Positions 43,207 through 51,334 of a DNA stretch of 64,000 nucleotides are shown piece by piece (within the stretch, counting starts at the first letter, position 1; each line of letters begins with the position of its first letter). Origin of the DNA: Zafaria ginkgonis (GTDB lineage: Bacteria > Actinomycetota > Actinomycetes > Actinomycetales > Micrococcaceae). The stretch is taken from NCBI RefSeq assembly GCF_039540195.1, contig NZ_BAABEO010000001.1:62001-126000 (forward strand), in the 5' to 3' direction. The notes beneath the pieces were generated by a model. It did not search any database, was not told the DNA's origin, and saw nothing but the letters and a program-made list of their open reading frames with translations. A program made the translations under genes and the position numbers.

Positions 43207-43902
43207 ATGCAAGAAGCCGTCGAGAACCTGACCAAGGATGCCAGCGATTCCGAGGGCGCCCTCCTGGACCGGGTGAGGAACCTGGTCCTGAGTGGGCGCT
43301 TTCCGCCCGGGGCTCCGGTCTCCGAGGTGCTCCTCGCGCAGGAGTTCGAGGTGAGCCGCACCCCCATCCGGGAAACGCTCAAGCAACTGCAGCACGAGGG
43401 ACTGGTGGAGATCCGCCCGAAGGTGGGCACGTTCGTCCGCGAACCCACCCGCCGGGAGATCGTGGAGCTCTTCCAGCTCAAGGAATGCCTTGAGGGGATG
43501 GCGGCCGGCCTGCTGGCCCGGCGCGGACCGGTTCCCGAACTCGAGATCCTGGAACGCAACGTCGAGGAGTCGGACCAGGCCGCGGCCCACCAGGACGCGG
43601 CCCGGTACGCCGAGCTGGTCCACGAGTTCCACCGCACGCTCATCCTCGGATCCGACAACAGCAAGCTGGTGGAGCACTACGACCGGCTGATGAACCAGCT
43701 CGCCTACCACCGGCTGGTCCTGCGCACGGCCGAGCACCCGGGACGGATCACCTCATCGACTGCGGAGCACCGGGCGGTCCTGGCGATGATCCGCGCCAAG
43801 GACCACTTCGGCGCCGAGGCCGCCATGCGCAACCACGTCTACGCCTCGTCCCGCGAACTGCTCTCCGACGCCCGGACGGCGTCGGACCACACCCTTTCCT
43901 AG
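43207..43902 (+). CDS. GntR-family transcriptional regulator (FCD type)
   Basis: A 231-residue regulator: winged HTH (LLDRVRNLVLSGRFPPGAPV, then EVSRTPIRETLKQLQHEGLV) and an FCD domain (ELFQLKECLEGMAAGLLARR, YAELVHEFHRTLILGSDN, STAEHRAVLAMI). Divergent from the flavin reductase-BCCT unit and first in line before the AA_synth genes, so it probably controls both and responds to the substrate or a ring-opened product. Confidence 0.83.
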   Translation: MQEAVENLTKDASDSEGALLDRVRNLVLSGRFPPGAPVSEVLLAQEFEVSRTPIRETLKQLQHEGLVEIRPKVGTFVREPTRREIVELFQLKECLEGMAAGLLARRGPVPELEILERNVEESDQAAAHQDAARYAELVHEFHRTLILGSDNSKLVEHYDRLMNQLAYHRLVLRTAEHPGRITSSTAEHRAVLAMIRAKDHFGAEAAMRNHVYASSRELLSDARTASDHTLS

Positions 43903-43963
43903 AACCTTCCGGAACTTCCCCAGCACCACGGCTGCCGGCCCCGCCCGGCGCGAAAGGACAACC

Positions 43964-43996
43964 ATGCGCTTCTCCATCTTCCAGGGCCTGGCATGA
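43964..43996 (+). pseudogene. Ten-codon leader ORF, probable remnant of a luciferase-like monooxygenase gene
   Basis: ATG with a GAAAGGA ribosome site encodes MRFSIFQGLA and stops in an ATGA overlap with the next gene. The first six codons match the start of the monooxygenase at 47654 (MRFSLF) at 16 of 18 bases. The simplest reading is that an upstream copy was deleted, leaving its ribosome site and first codons, which now couple translation of the AA_synth gene. Confidence 0.5.
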
Positions 43997-44604
43997 CCGC
44001 CGCCCAGACCCCCGGGATCCGCAAGATCGTCTACTACCAGGAGGAAACCTTCCTGGAGAACGGGCAGGAGCCGGCCGTGCCGGCCGTGCGCGCCGCCGCC
44101 GCGGCCGTCCTGGCCAACCCCTGGACCGGAAGCGGGCCCTCGGCCGACCTCGCCTCCGGCTCGGAAAGCGTGGCCCCGCAGTTGGCCCGCGTGCTGAGCG
44201 ACCGCCTCATCGAGGGCCTCGGGGGAGCGGAGCGCATCGAGGCCTTCGGCAAGGCCGCCATCGTCGGCACCGCCGGGGAGATCGAGCACGGCGCCGCGCT
44301 GATCCACACCCCCTACTTCGGGAACCTGGTCCGCGAGTTCCTCGAGGGCAGCTCGATCCTCTGCTTCGCCGACGACCGCGCGGAGGCCGGCCAGCCGCTG
44401 GTCATCCCGATGTGGCACAAGACCGCAGCCGCCACCCGCAGCCACTACCAAACCATCACCACCCGCATCGGCGACGGTCCCCGCGCCGACGAGATCGTCA
44501 TCGCCGCAGCCGCCTCCACCGGCCCGCGTCCGCATCCGCGGATCGGGGACCGCAGCACCGATCCGACCGTTACGTCCGCCATTCTTGAAGGAGCAAACGC
44601 ATGA
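43993..44604 (+). CDS. AA_synth (DUF1185) family protein, copy 1
   Basis: A 203-residue member of the 'amino acid synthesis' family, whose biochemical role is unknown. Core motifs: IRKIVYYQEETFLENGQEP, LANPWTGSG, FGKAAIVGTAGEIEHGAALIHT and ADEIVIAAA. It starts inside the leader ORF and ends in an ATGA overlap with its paralogue, so the two are co-translated and may form a hetero-oligomer. It carries an insertion (about 115-150) unlike copy 2. Confidence 0.8.
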   Translation: MTAAQTPGIRKIVYYQEETFLENGQEPAVPAVRAAAAAVLANPWTGSGPSADLASGSESVAPQLARVLSDRLIEGLGGAERIEAFGKAAIVGTAGEIEHGAALIHTPYFGNLVREFLEGSSILCFADDRAEAGQPLVIPMWHKTAAATRSHYQTITTRIGDGPRADEIVIAAAASTGPRPHPRIGDRSTDPTVTSAILEGANA

Positions 44605-45155
44605 GCACCCCGCGCAAGATCTACACCATCGTCGAAGAAACCCTCCTGGAAGGTGGCCGTCCGGTCGAACCCGCGGCGCGCGTCGCCGTCGTTGCCGCCG
44701 TCATCCCCAACCCGTGGCACGGCCAGGGCTTCGTCGAGGACCTGAACCCCGGCATCGATGAGGTGGCCTCCGCCATCGGCGAGCTCCTGGCCCCGCGCGT
44801 GGTCGAAGCGCTCGGCACCACCGTCGAGGCGTACGGCAAGGCCGCCATCGTCGGCCTCGAGGGGGAGATCGAGCACGGTTCGGCCCTGATCCACACCCTC
44901 AAGTTCGGCGACCACTTCCGCAAGGCCGCCTACGCCACCACGCTGCTGCCGGCGGTGGAGAAGCGCGGACCGGCCGGAATCGTCTTCGACATCCCGCTCA
45001 AGCACATCACCGACGCCACCATCCGCTCGCACCACCAGAGCATCGAGGTCCGGCTCGCCGACGCCCCGCACCCCGGCGAGATCGTCATCGCGCTGGCCGC
45101 CGCGGCGCAGGGACGCCCGCAGCAGCGCCTGGCCCCGCTGAGCACCGAGCAGTGA
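44601..45155 (+). CDS. AA_synth (DUF1185) family protein, copy 2
   Basis: A 184-residue paralogue of the preceding gene: RKIYTIVEETLLEGGRPVEP, IPNPWHGQGFVEDL, YGKAAIVGLEGEIEHGSALI, HPGEIVIALAAAA. The strictly shared GKAAIVG..GEIEHG.ALIHT block is likely the active or binding site. It overlaps the next gene by four bases. Function is unknown; the context is oxidative ring catabolism. Confidence 0.8.
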   Translation: MSTPRKIYTIVEETLLEGGRPVEPAARVAVVAAVIPNPWHGQGFVEDLNPGIDEVASAIGELLAPRVVEALGTTVEAYGKAAIVGLEGEIEHGSALIHTLKFGDHFRKAAYATTLLPAVEKRGPAGIVFDIPLKHITDATIRSHHQSIEVRLADAPHPGEIVIALAAAAQGRPQQRLAPLSTEQ

Positions 45156-45910
45156 CCATGGTCCAGCCCCTGCCGATCGTCCTGCTCCACGGCGTGGGGC
45201 TGGACCACACCATGTGGGAGCCCCTCCAGGCGGAACTCGCCGCGCTCACCGACCGTCCCGTCGTCGCACTGGACCTGCCCGGGCACGGCGGCCAGCCGCC
45301 GCTCACCGGCCCGGCCACCCTGGCCGGACTCGCCGCGGACGTCGCGGAACGGATGCCCGGCCCGGCGCACGTGGTGGGCTTCTCCCTGGGCGCGCTGATC
45401 GCCCAGCACCTGGCCCTGCACACGCCCGAGTTGGTCGCCTCCCTGACCAGCGTCAGCTCCGTGTGTTCGCGCACCCCGCAGGAGGCGGCGTCCGTGCGGA
45501 GCCGGCTGGAGAACGCCCGCCATGACTTCCCCGGAAGCGTCGAGGCGTCCATCGGGCGCTGGTACCCGGAAGATTCCGGGGTCGACGGCGGGACCGTGGC
45601 GGGAACGCGGGACACCCTGCTGGCGAACGTCGAGGAGTCCTACCTGTACGCCTACGAGGTCTTCGCGACCGCCGATGCCGAGATCGGCCCCGAACTCGGC
45701 CGCATCTGCCTCCCGTCCCTGGCGGTCACCGGCGAATTGGACCCCGGTTCGACGCCGGAGATGTCCCGCCGGCTCGGCCGCGCGATCCCCAACTCCAGGA
45801 CGGTCATCGTTCCCGGGGCGCGGCACATGCTGCCCGTCGAGCAGCCGCGCGAGCTCGCCCTGACCATCCACCGCTTCATCGAAGAATCGAGCCGAGAAAA
45901 CCATGAGTGA
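45152..45910 (+). CDS. Alpha/beta hydrolase (enol-lactonase / amide hydrolase-like)
   Basis: A 252-residue hydrolase: IVLLHGVGLDHTMWEPL, DLPGHGG, nucleophile elbow VGFSLGA, TGELDPGS with the acid, and ARHMLPVEQP with the catalytic His. The size and motifs match 3-oxoadipate enol-lactonase and related C-C or amide hydrolases, including those used in pyridine-ring catabolism. GTG at 45152 overlaps the previous stop; ATG at 45158 is an alternative. It overlaps the aldehyde dehydrogenase gene by eight bases. Confidence 0.78.
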   Translation: MTMVQPLPIVLLHGVGLDHTMWEPLQAELAALTDRPVVALDLPGHGGQPPLTGPATLAGLAADVAERMPGPAHVVGFSLGALIAQHLALHTPELVASLTSVSSVCSRTPQEAASVRSRLENARHDFPGSVEASIGRWYPEDSGVDGGTVAGTRDTLLANVEESYLYAYEVFATADAEIGPELGRICLPSLAVTGELDPGSTPEMSRRLGRAIPNSRTVIVPGARHMLPVEQPRELALTIHRFIEESSRENHE

Positions 45911-47384
45911 GCGCTACGACCACTTCATCAACGGCCGCACCGCGGCCCCGATCCGCGGCGAATACTTCCCCAGCTCCAACCCTGCCACGCTGGAGGTCCT
46001 CTACGAGGCCGCCCGCGGCACGAAGGAGGACGTGGACGCAGCCGTCGAGGCGGCCGGCCAGGCCTTCGACAACCCGCTGTGGCGCGACCTCTCGGCGACC
46101 AAGCGCGGGCACCTGCTGCGCCGCCTGGGCGACCTGGTGGTGGAGCACGCCGAGGAACTGGCCCGGATGGAGACCCAGGACAACGGCAAGCTCCTGCGCG
46201 AAATGCGCGCCCAGCTGACCACCCTGCCCGAGTACCTCTACTACTACGCCGGGCTGGCCGACAAGGTCCAGGGCAGCCAGATCCCCACCAGCAACATCCA
46301 GGTGCTCAACTACACCCAGCGCGAGCCGCTCGGCGTCGTCGGAGCGATCACCCCCTGGAACTCGCCGCTGACCCTGACCACCTCCAAGCTCGCCCCGGCC
46401 CTCGCGGCCGGCAACACGCTGGTCATCAAGCCCTCCGAATACACCTCCCGGACCGTCCTGCGCCTGGCCGAACTCGCCACCGAGGCCGGATTCCCGGACG
46501 GCGTGATCAACGTGGTTACCGGCTACGGGGTCGAGGCGGGCGCGCCCCTGGTGGACCACCCGAAGCTGGCCAAGATCTCCTTCACCGGATCGACCGCCAC
46601 GGGATCCTCCATCGCGTCCTCGGCGGCCGCGCGCTTCATCGGCTGCACCCTGGAACTGGGCGGCAAGAGCCCGAACATCGTCTTCGACGACGCCAACGTG
46701 GACAACGCCGCCATGGGCGTCATCGCCGGCATCTTCGCCGCCGCCGGACAGACGTGCATCGCCGGCAGCCGTGTCTTCGCCCACCGCTCCGTCTACGACG
46801 AGCTGCTGGAGAAGGTCGCCGAACGGGCCCGCAGCATCGTCATCGGCGACCCGATGCTCGAGGCCACGGAGCTGGGCCCGCTCGCCTTCGACGCCCAGCA
46901 GCAGAAGGTGAACTCCTACGTGGAACTGGGCGTCTCCGAAGGGGCCACCGTGCTCACCGGCGGGTGCCGTCCCGACGTCGCACTGCCCGGCTACTTCTAC
47001 GCACCCACCGTGCTGACCGACGTCAACAACGACATGCGCGTCACCCGCGAGGAAATCTTCGGACCCGTGGCGGCCATCATGCCCTTCGACACCGAGGACG
47101 AGGTCCTGGCGCTGGCCAACGACACGCAGTACGGCCTCGCCGCCGGCGTGTGGACGCAGAACCTCTCCCGCGCCCACCGCATGGCCCGGCGCCTGGAGGC
47201 GGGCACCATCTGGGTCAACACCTACCGCGCCATGTCCCCGATGTCCCCGCGCCAGGGGTTCAAAAACAGCGGCGTCGGGATCGAGCACGGCCTCGAGTCC
47301 ATGCACGAGTACACGCGCCTGAAGAGCGTGTGGATCAACATCGATGAGGGGCCGGTCGCCGATCCCTTCATCATGCGCAGCTAA
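45903..47384 (+). CDS. Aldehyde dehydrogenase
   Basis: A 493-residue NAD(P)-dependent dehydrogenase: GAITPWNSPLTLTTSKLAPA, FTGSTATGSSI, ELGGKSPNIVFDD (catalytic Glu near 252), GQTCIAGSRV (Cys near 285) and EEIFGPVAAIMPFD. It is close to the group acting on hydroxymuconic-type or ring-opened semialdehydes. Its likely substrate is the aldehyde left after flavin-dependent ring cleavage. Twelve bases separate it from the tautomerase gene. Confidence 0.82.
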   Translation: MSERYDHFINGRTAAPIRGEYFPSSNPATLEVLYEAARGTKEDVDAAVEAAGQAFDNPLWRDLSATKRGHLLRRLGDLVVEHAEELARMETQDNGKLLREMRAQLTTLPEYLYYYAGLADKVQGSQIPTSNIQVLNYTQREPLGVVGAITPWNSPLTLTTSKLAPALAAGNTLVIKPSEYTSRTVLRLAELATEAGFPDGVINVVTGYGVEAGAPLVDHPKLAKISFTGSTATGSSIASSAAARFIGCTLELGGKSPNIVFDDANVDNAAMGVIAGIFAAAGQTCIAGSRVFAHRSVYDELLEKVAERARSIVIGDPMLEATELGPLAFDAQQQKVNSYVELGVSEGATVLTGGCRPDVALPGYFYAPTVLTDVNNDMRVTREEIFGPVAAIMPFDTEDEVLALANDTQYGLAAGVWTQNLSRAHRMARRLEAGTIWVNTYRAMSPMSPRQGFKNSGVGIEHGLESMHEYTRLKSVWINIDEGPVADPFIMRS

Positions 47385-47396
47385 AGGAGAGCCCCC

Positions 47397-47654
47397 ATGC
47401 CGCTGATTGACGTATCCATCGCCGAGGGGCGCAGTCCCGAGCAGTTGCGGGCCCTCGTCGCGGCCCTCCACCGCGCCGCGGAGGAGTCCGTGGGCGCGCT
47501 CCCGGAGAACACCACGGTGATCATCCGCGAGGTCCCCACCACCCACTGGTCCAAGGCGGACCAGACCATCGCCGAACGGCAGGCCGCAGCCCAGGCGGGT
47601 GCACCCACCCGCGCAGCGCCGGTCGAAACCACCGCAGAATACAGGAGCCACTAA
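47397..47654 (+). CDS. 4-oxalocrotonate tautomerase family protein
   Basis: An 85-residue tautomerase with the catalytic Pro directly after Met (MPLIDVSIAEGRSPEQ), a helix LVAALHRAAEESVGALPENT and the strand TVIIREVPTTHW. The C-terminal tail is about 20 residues longer than in 4-OT. It ends in a TAATG overlap with the monooxygenase gene and would convert enol and keto forms of an unsaturated acid in this pathway. Confidence 0.85.
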   Translation: MPLIDVSIAEGRSPEQLRALVAALHRAAEESVGALPENTTVIIREVPTTHWSKADQTIAERQAAAQAGAPTRAAPVETTAEYRSH

Positions 47655-48751
47655 TGCGCTTTTCCCTCTTCGTCCACATGGAGCGCTGGGACGAGAGCGT
47701 CTCACATCGCGAATGCTTCGAGAACCTGACGGAACTCGCGCTCATCGCGGAGGCGGGCGGCTTCAGCACCGTCTGGATTGGTGAGCACCACTCGATGGAG
47801 TACACCATCTCTCCCAGTCCCATGCCCCAGCTCGCCTACCTGGCTGCACGCACGTCGAAGATCCGCCTGGGTGCCGGAACGATCATCGCCCCCTTCTGGA
47901 ACCCGATCCGTGTGGCCGGCGAAACGGCGCTCCTGGATGTCATCAGCAACGGCCGGGCGGAAGTGGGACTGGCGCGAGGCGCCTACCAGTTCGAGTTCGA
48001 CCGCCTCATGGGCGGCATGTCCGCGGTCGACGGCGGCAAGCACCTGCGCGAGATGGTGCCGGCCGTGCGCGCGCTCTGGGAAGGCGACTACGCCCACGAC
48101 GGCGAGGTCTGGCAGTTCCCGACCTCGACCAGCGTCCCCAAGCCCATCCAAAGGCCGACCCCGCCCATGTGGATCGCCGCCCGCGACATCTCCTCGCACG
48201 AGTTCGCCGTCGCCAACGGCTGCAACGTGATGGTCACGCCGCTCATGAAGGGCGACGAGGAGGTCGAGGACCTGGCGCACAAGTTCGACACCGCCGTGGA
48301 GAACAACCCCGGCGTCCCCCGCCCGGACCTCATGGTGCTCCGCCACACGCACGTCCACCCCGCGGACGAGCCCGACGGATGGCGGCGTCCGGCCGAGGGC
48401 GTCCAGAAGTTCTACCGGACGTTTGATGCCTGGTTCGGAAACAAGACCACTCCGAAGAACGGCTTCCTCGAGCCCAGCCCTGCCGAGAAGTTCGACGGGC
48501 GGCCCGAGTTCACGCCGGAGTCCCTCCATGAAACGGCGATGATCGGGACGCCCGATGAGGTGATCGAGCGTCTGCGCCACTACGAGGCACTGGGCGTCAC
48601 CGAGTTCAGCCTCTGGTCCGACAACAGCCTGACCCACGAGGAAAAGAAGCGCTCGCTGGAGCTCTTCATCGAGCATGTCGTGCCGGCCTTCCAAGAGCAG
48701 TCCGCACCAGCGCAGTCCGCACCAGCGCAGCCCGCCTCGGCGGCACGTTGA
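47654..48751 (+). CDS. LLM-class flavin-dependent monooxygenase
   Basis: A 365-residue luciferase-like TIM-barrel oxygenase that uses reduced flavin from a partner reductase: MRFSLFVHMERWDESV, FSTVWIGEHHSMEYTISPSP, LGAGTIIAPFWNPIRVAGE, LARGAYQFEFDRLMGGMS, PPMWIAARDISSHEFAVANG. In trigonelline and pyridine pathways enzymes of this class open the ring directly. The last 20 residues are a Ser/Ala/Pro/Gln repeat encoded by a duplicated 12-base unit. It closes the operon, before a perfect 16-bp terminator stem. Confidence 0.82.
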   Translation: MRFSLFVHMERWDESVSHRECFENLTELALIAEAGGFSTVWIGEHHSMEYTISPSPMPQLAYLAARTSKIRLGAGTIIAPFWNPIRVAGETALLDVISNGRAEVGLARGAYQFEFDRLMGGMSAVDGGKHLREMVPAVRALWEGDYAHDGEVWQFPTSTSVPKPIQRPTPPMWIAARDISSHEFAVANGCNVMVTPLMKGDEEVEDLAHKFDTAVENNPGVPRPDLMVLRHTHVHPADEPDGWRRPAEGVQKFYRTFDAWFGNKTTPKNGFLEPSPAEKFDGRPEFTPESLHETAMIGTPDEVIERLRHYEALGVTEFSLWSDNSLTHEEKKRSLELFIEHVVPAFQEQSAPAQSAPAQPASAAR

Positions 48752-48758
48752 TGTCCAC

Positions 48759-48796
48759 CGGCCGCCCCGCAGGCAAACGCGCCTGCGGGGCGGCCG
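48759..48796 (+). terminator. Operon terminator
   Basis: Perfect 16-base arms (48759-48774 and 48781-48796), a six-base loop, followed by CTTT, just after the monooxygenase stop. Confidence 0.85.
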
Positions 48797-48939
48797 CTTT
48801 CGTGTGGGCAGGGGCAGGGGCTTGGGGGAAGGGCAGGGCCGGCGGGTGATCCCCATCCCGCATCGGACGATCCACGGATGGTATTGGACCACGGTTCTCC
48901 CGCTTCCTAGCTTGGGAAGCACCCCTATGAAGGAGAATC

Positions 48940-50073
48940 GTGACCCGCTCCCACGACGCCATCCGCAGCGTCAAGCTCTCCAGCGTGACTTTGCCGCTTT
49001 CCACCCCGATCTCCGATGCGAAGGTGTTCACCGGCCGGCAGAAGGCCATGACCGAGGGGATCTTCCTCTTCGCTGAGATCACCACCGAGGACGGCCGCGA
49101 GGGGATGGGCTTCAGCTACTCCCTGCGCGCGGGTGGCCCGGCCCAGTACGCCCACGCCGTGGAGGTGGCCGACGGGCTGATCGGGGAGGACCCCAACGAC
49201 ATCGCCCGGCTCTACACCAAGCTCATCTGGTCCGGCGCCTCCGTGGGCCGTTCCGGCGTCGCGCCCCAGGCCATCGCCGCGCTCGACACGGCCCTGTGGG
49301 ACCTCAAGGCCAAGCGCGCCGATCTTTCGCTGGCCAAGCTGCTCGGAGCGCACCGCGACTCCGTGCGGACCTACAACACCTCCGGCGGCTACCTCAATTC
49401 GACCCTGGAGGAGGTCAAGGAGAAGGCCACGCAGTCGCTGGAGGCGGGGATCGGCGGCATCAAGATCAAGGTGGGCCTGCCCGACGGGCGCGAGGACCTG
49501 CGCCGGGTCGCCGGGGTGCGCGAGCACATCGGCGAGGACGTCCCCATGATGGTGGACGCCAACCAGCAGTGGGACCGCACCACCGCCCTGCGCATGGGAC
49601 GCAAGCTGGAGGAGTTCGGCCTGACCTGGATCGAGGAACCTCTGGACGCGTACGACGCCGAGGGCCACGCGGAGCTGGCCCGCTCGCTGGACACGCCGAT
49701 CGCCACCGGCGAGATGCTCTCCGCCGTCCCGGAACTCGAGCGGCTCATCACCGCCCGCTCGGCCGACATCCTGCAGCCGGACGCCCCGCGCATCGGCGGC
49801 ATCACCCAATTCCTGCGCGTGGCCACCCTGGCGGACCAGGCCGGACTGGACCTTGCCCCACACTTCGTCATGGAGATCCACCTCCACCTGGCCGCCGCCT
49901 ACCCGCGCGAGGCCTGGGTGGAGCACTTCGACTGGCTGGAGCCGCTCTTCGACGAGCGCGTCGAGATCGCCGACGGCCGGATGATCGTCCCCACCCGGCC
50001 GGGTCTCGGCCTGACCATCAGCGACCAGGCCCGCGCCTGGACCAAGGACACCGCCGTCGTCGGCCGGCTCTGA
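48940..50073 (+). CDS. Mandelate racemase/muconate lactonizing enzyme family dehydratase
   Basis: An enolase-superfamily enzyme of 377 residues. Metal ligands come from VDANQQWD, WIEEPLD and ATGEML; the base motif is IGGIKIKVG (Lys near 175-177) and a His lies in APHFVMEIHLHLA. The SGGYLNSTLEEVKEKA/GIGGIKIKVG context resembles talarate/galactarate dehydratases, so a sugar acid is a possible substrate. Start: GTG at 48940 with GAAGGAGA. Monocistronic. Confidence 0.8.
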   Translation: MTRSHDAIRSVKLSSVTLPLSTPISDAKVFTGRQKAMTEGIFLFAEITTEDGREGMGFSYSLRAGGPAQYAHAVEVADGLIGEDPNDIARLYTKLIWSGASVGRSGVAPQAIAALDTALWDLKAKRADLSLAKLLGAHRDSVRTYNTSGGYLNSTLEEVKEKATQSLEAGIGGIKIKVGLPDGREDLRRVAGVREHIGEDVPMMVDANQQWDRTTALRMGRKLEEFGLTWIEEPLDAYDAEGHAELARSLDTPIATGEMLSAVPELERLITARSADILQPDAPRIGGITQFLRVATLADQAGLDLAPHFVMEIHLHLAAAYPREAWVEHFDWLEPLFDERVEIADGRMIVPTRPGLGLTISDQARAWTKDTAVVGRL

Positions 50074-50207
50074 CCGCGGCCGCCCGGCCGGGCCGGCAGG
50101 TGTTCTGGCTAGTGTGCCCCGATGGCCACGGCCAGATCCGCCGCATGCCGGGCAGGCCGGCGTCGACCCTCACGTGCCTATCTACCCTTGACGCGTCCTA
50201 TATCCAG

Positions 50208-50663
50208 CTAGCGGGTCGCCTTGGCGGCGACGATGAGCCGATTCATGAGCTGGTGCAGCAGGGTTAGTTCCTCCCGGGACATCCCGAGGCGGCGCATCAT
50301 TTCCACGGGCACCTGCAGTGCATCCTGGCGCAGGATCCGCCCGCGCTCGGTGGGGGCGATGGCGAGGGTGCGCTCGTCCTCCGGCTTGCGCTTGCGCTCC
50401 ACATAGCCCGAGGCCTCGAGGCGCTTGATCAGCGGGGACAGCGTCCCGGGATCCAGCTGCAGCAGGGAGCTCAGTTCCTTGACCGAGAGGGGAGCGTTCT
50501 CCCACAGGGCCAGCATGACCAGGTACTGCGGATGGGTCAGCCCGAGCGGTTCCAGCACCGGCCGGTAGGCGGCAACCACGCTGCGGGACGCGACGGACAG
50601 CGCAAAGCACACCTGCCGTTCCAACGCCAAGGCGTCGATGCTTTCGTCCTCCACCGGTCCCAT
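50208..50663 (-). CDS. MarR-family regulator, OhrR-like
   Basis: A 151-residue winged-helix regulator. VCFALSVASRSVVAAYRPVL places a single Cys (Cys19) where OhrR proteins carry their peroxide-sensing Cys; LGLTHPQYLVMLALWE, LLQLDPGTLSPLIKRLEASG and RKPEDERTLAI follow the OhrR pattern closely. No ohr gene is next to it, so its target may be itself or the small divergent gene. A palindrome TTGGTGCACCAA lies between them. Confidence 0.8.
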   Translation of the reverse strand: MGPVEDESIDALALERQVCFALSVASRSVVAAYRPVLEPLGLTHPQYLVMLALWENAPLSVKELSSLLQLDPGTLSPLIKRLEASGYVERKRKPEDERTLAIAPTERGRILRQDALQVPVEMMRRLGMSREELTLLHQLMNRLIVAAKATR

Positions 50664-50740
50664 CCTTTCTCGTGTTTGCCGCTACCGATCTTCTCACCTT
50701 TGCGTGGTGGGGGTTGTGTGCCCGCGGACCAGCGTCTTTG

Positions 50741-50752
50741 TTGGTGCACCAA
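50741..50752. promoter_or_regulatory. Candidate MarR operator
   Basis: Perfect 12-base palindrome TTGGTGCACCAA followed by AT-rich TTGTTTGCGTACCATG, in the 160-base gap between the divergent MarR gene and the small ORF at 50824. Confidence 0.4.
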
Positions 50753-50823
50753 TTGTTTGCGTACCATGTAACTACCGACGCTTGCTCGCGGGCCCTATGG
50801 GGGCCGCCGACGAAACGAGAACC

Positions 50824-51063
50824 ATGAACCCCGACACTCCCTTGCCGATCGTTGCGGACACCACGGGACTCACCCGCGGCTACAGGTTCCGCTGGGGCCT
50901 TCAGTACCTGGGCTTTTCGATCTTCGGCCCGGCCGACCAGCGCGTGGAGAACAGCCCCAAGGAACGCCTCAAGTGGGAGCGGGCGCGCAGGGTCCTGCGC
51001 GCCTACGAGGAGTCGGGGCAACAGGCGCCGGCGGAAGTGGTGGAAACGGCCAACCGCTGGTGA
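50824..51063 (+). CDS. Small hypothetical protein
   Basis: A 79-residue protein starting at ATG with a weak AACGAGA site. A hydrophobic aromatic stretch (YRFRWGLQYLGFSIFGPADQ) is followed by a charged helix (PKERLKWERARRVLRAYEES). No family is recognised. It is divergent from the OhrR-like regulator and could be its target. Repeat copy C follows at 51172. Confidence 0.5.
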   Translation: MNPDTPLPIVADTTGLTRGYRFRWGLQYLGFSIFGPADQRVENSPKERLKWERARRVLRAYEESGQQAPAEVVETANRW

Positions 51064-51171
51064 CTCTTCGCCGGCGGGGCTGGCTCGACGCCGGCGAAGA
51101 GGCGCCGGCCGCTGCGTTGGGTCCGTCCGAGCCCTGAGAGTCCAAGGCATTAAGGTCCGAGGCATTAAAGA

Positions 51172-51310
51172 GAGAAGCCCCAGCCTTGGGGGGAGGCTGG
51201 GGCCTTACTCTCATCACTCGCACCGTGTGAGGTATTTATAAAGATAGCGAGCGAGTCTGCGAACAACCTGAGCGCCGGATGGGAAATCGCACAGGAACTC
51301 CGGCTCCGGG
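51172..51310. repeat. Structured intergenic repeat, copy C
   Basis: A diverged third copy of the 38206 and 39915 repeats: the same C-loop hairpin, the invariant TCATCACTCGCACC at 51211-51224, a decayed second hairpin and a GATAGCGAGCGAG version of the CTAGAG block. Convergent setting; on the minus strand it follows the XRE gene, where the hairpin is trailed by CTTCTCTCTTT. Confidence 0.65.
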
Positions 51311-51334
51311 GGAGCGGGGCGACACCGGCCCGCA

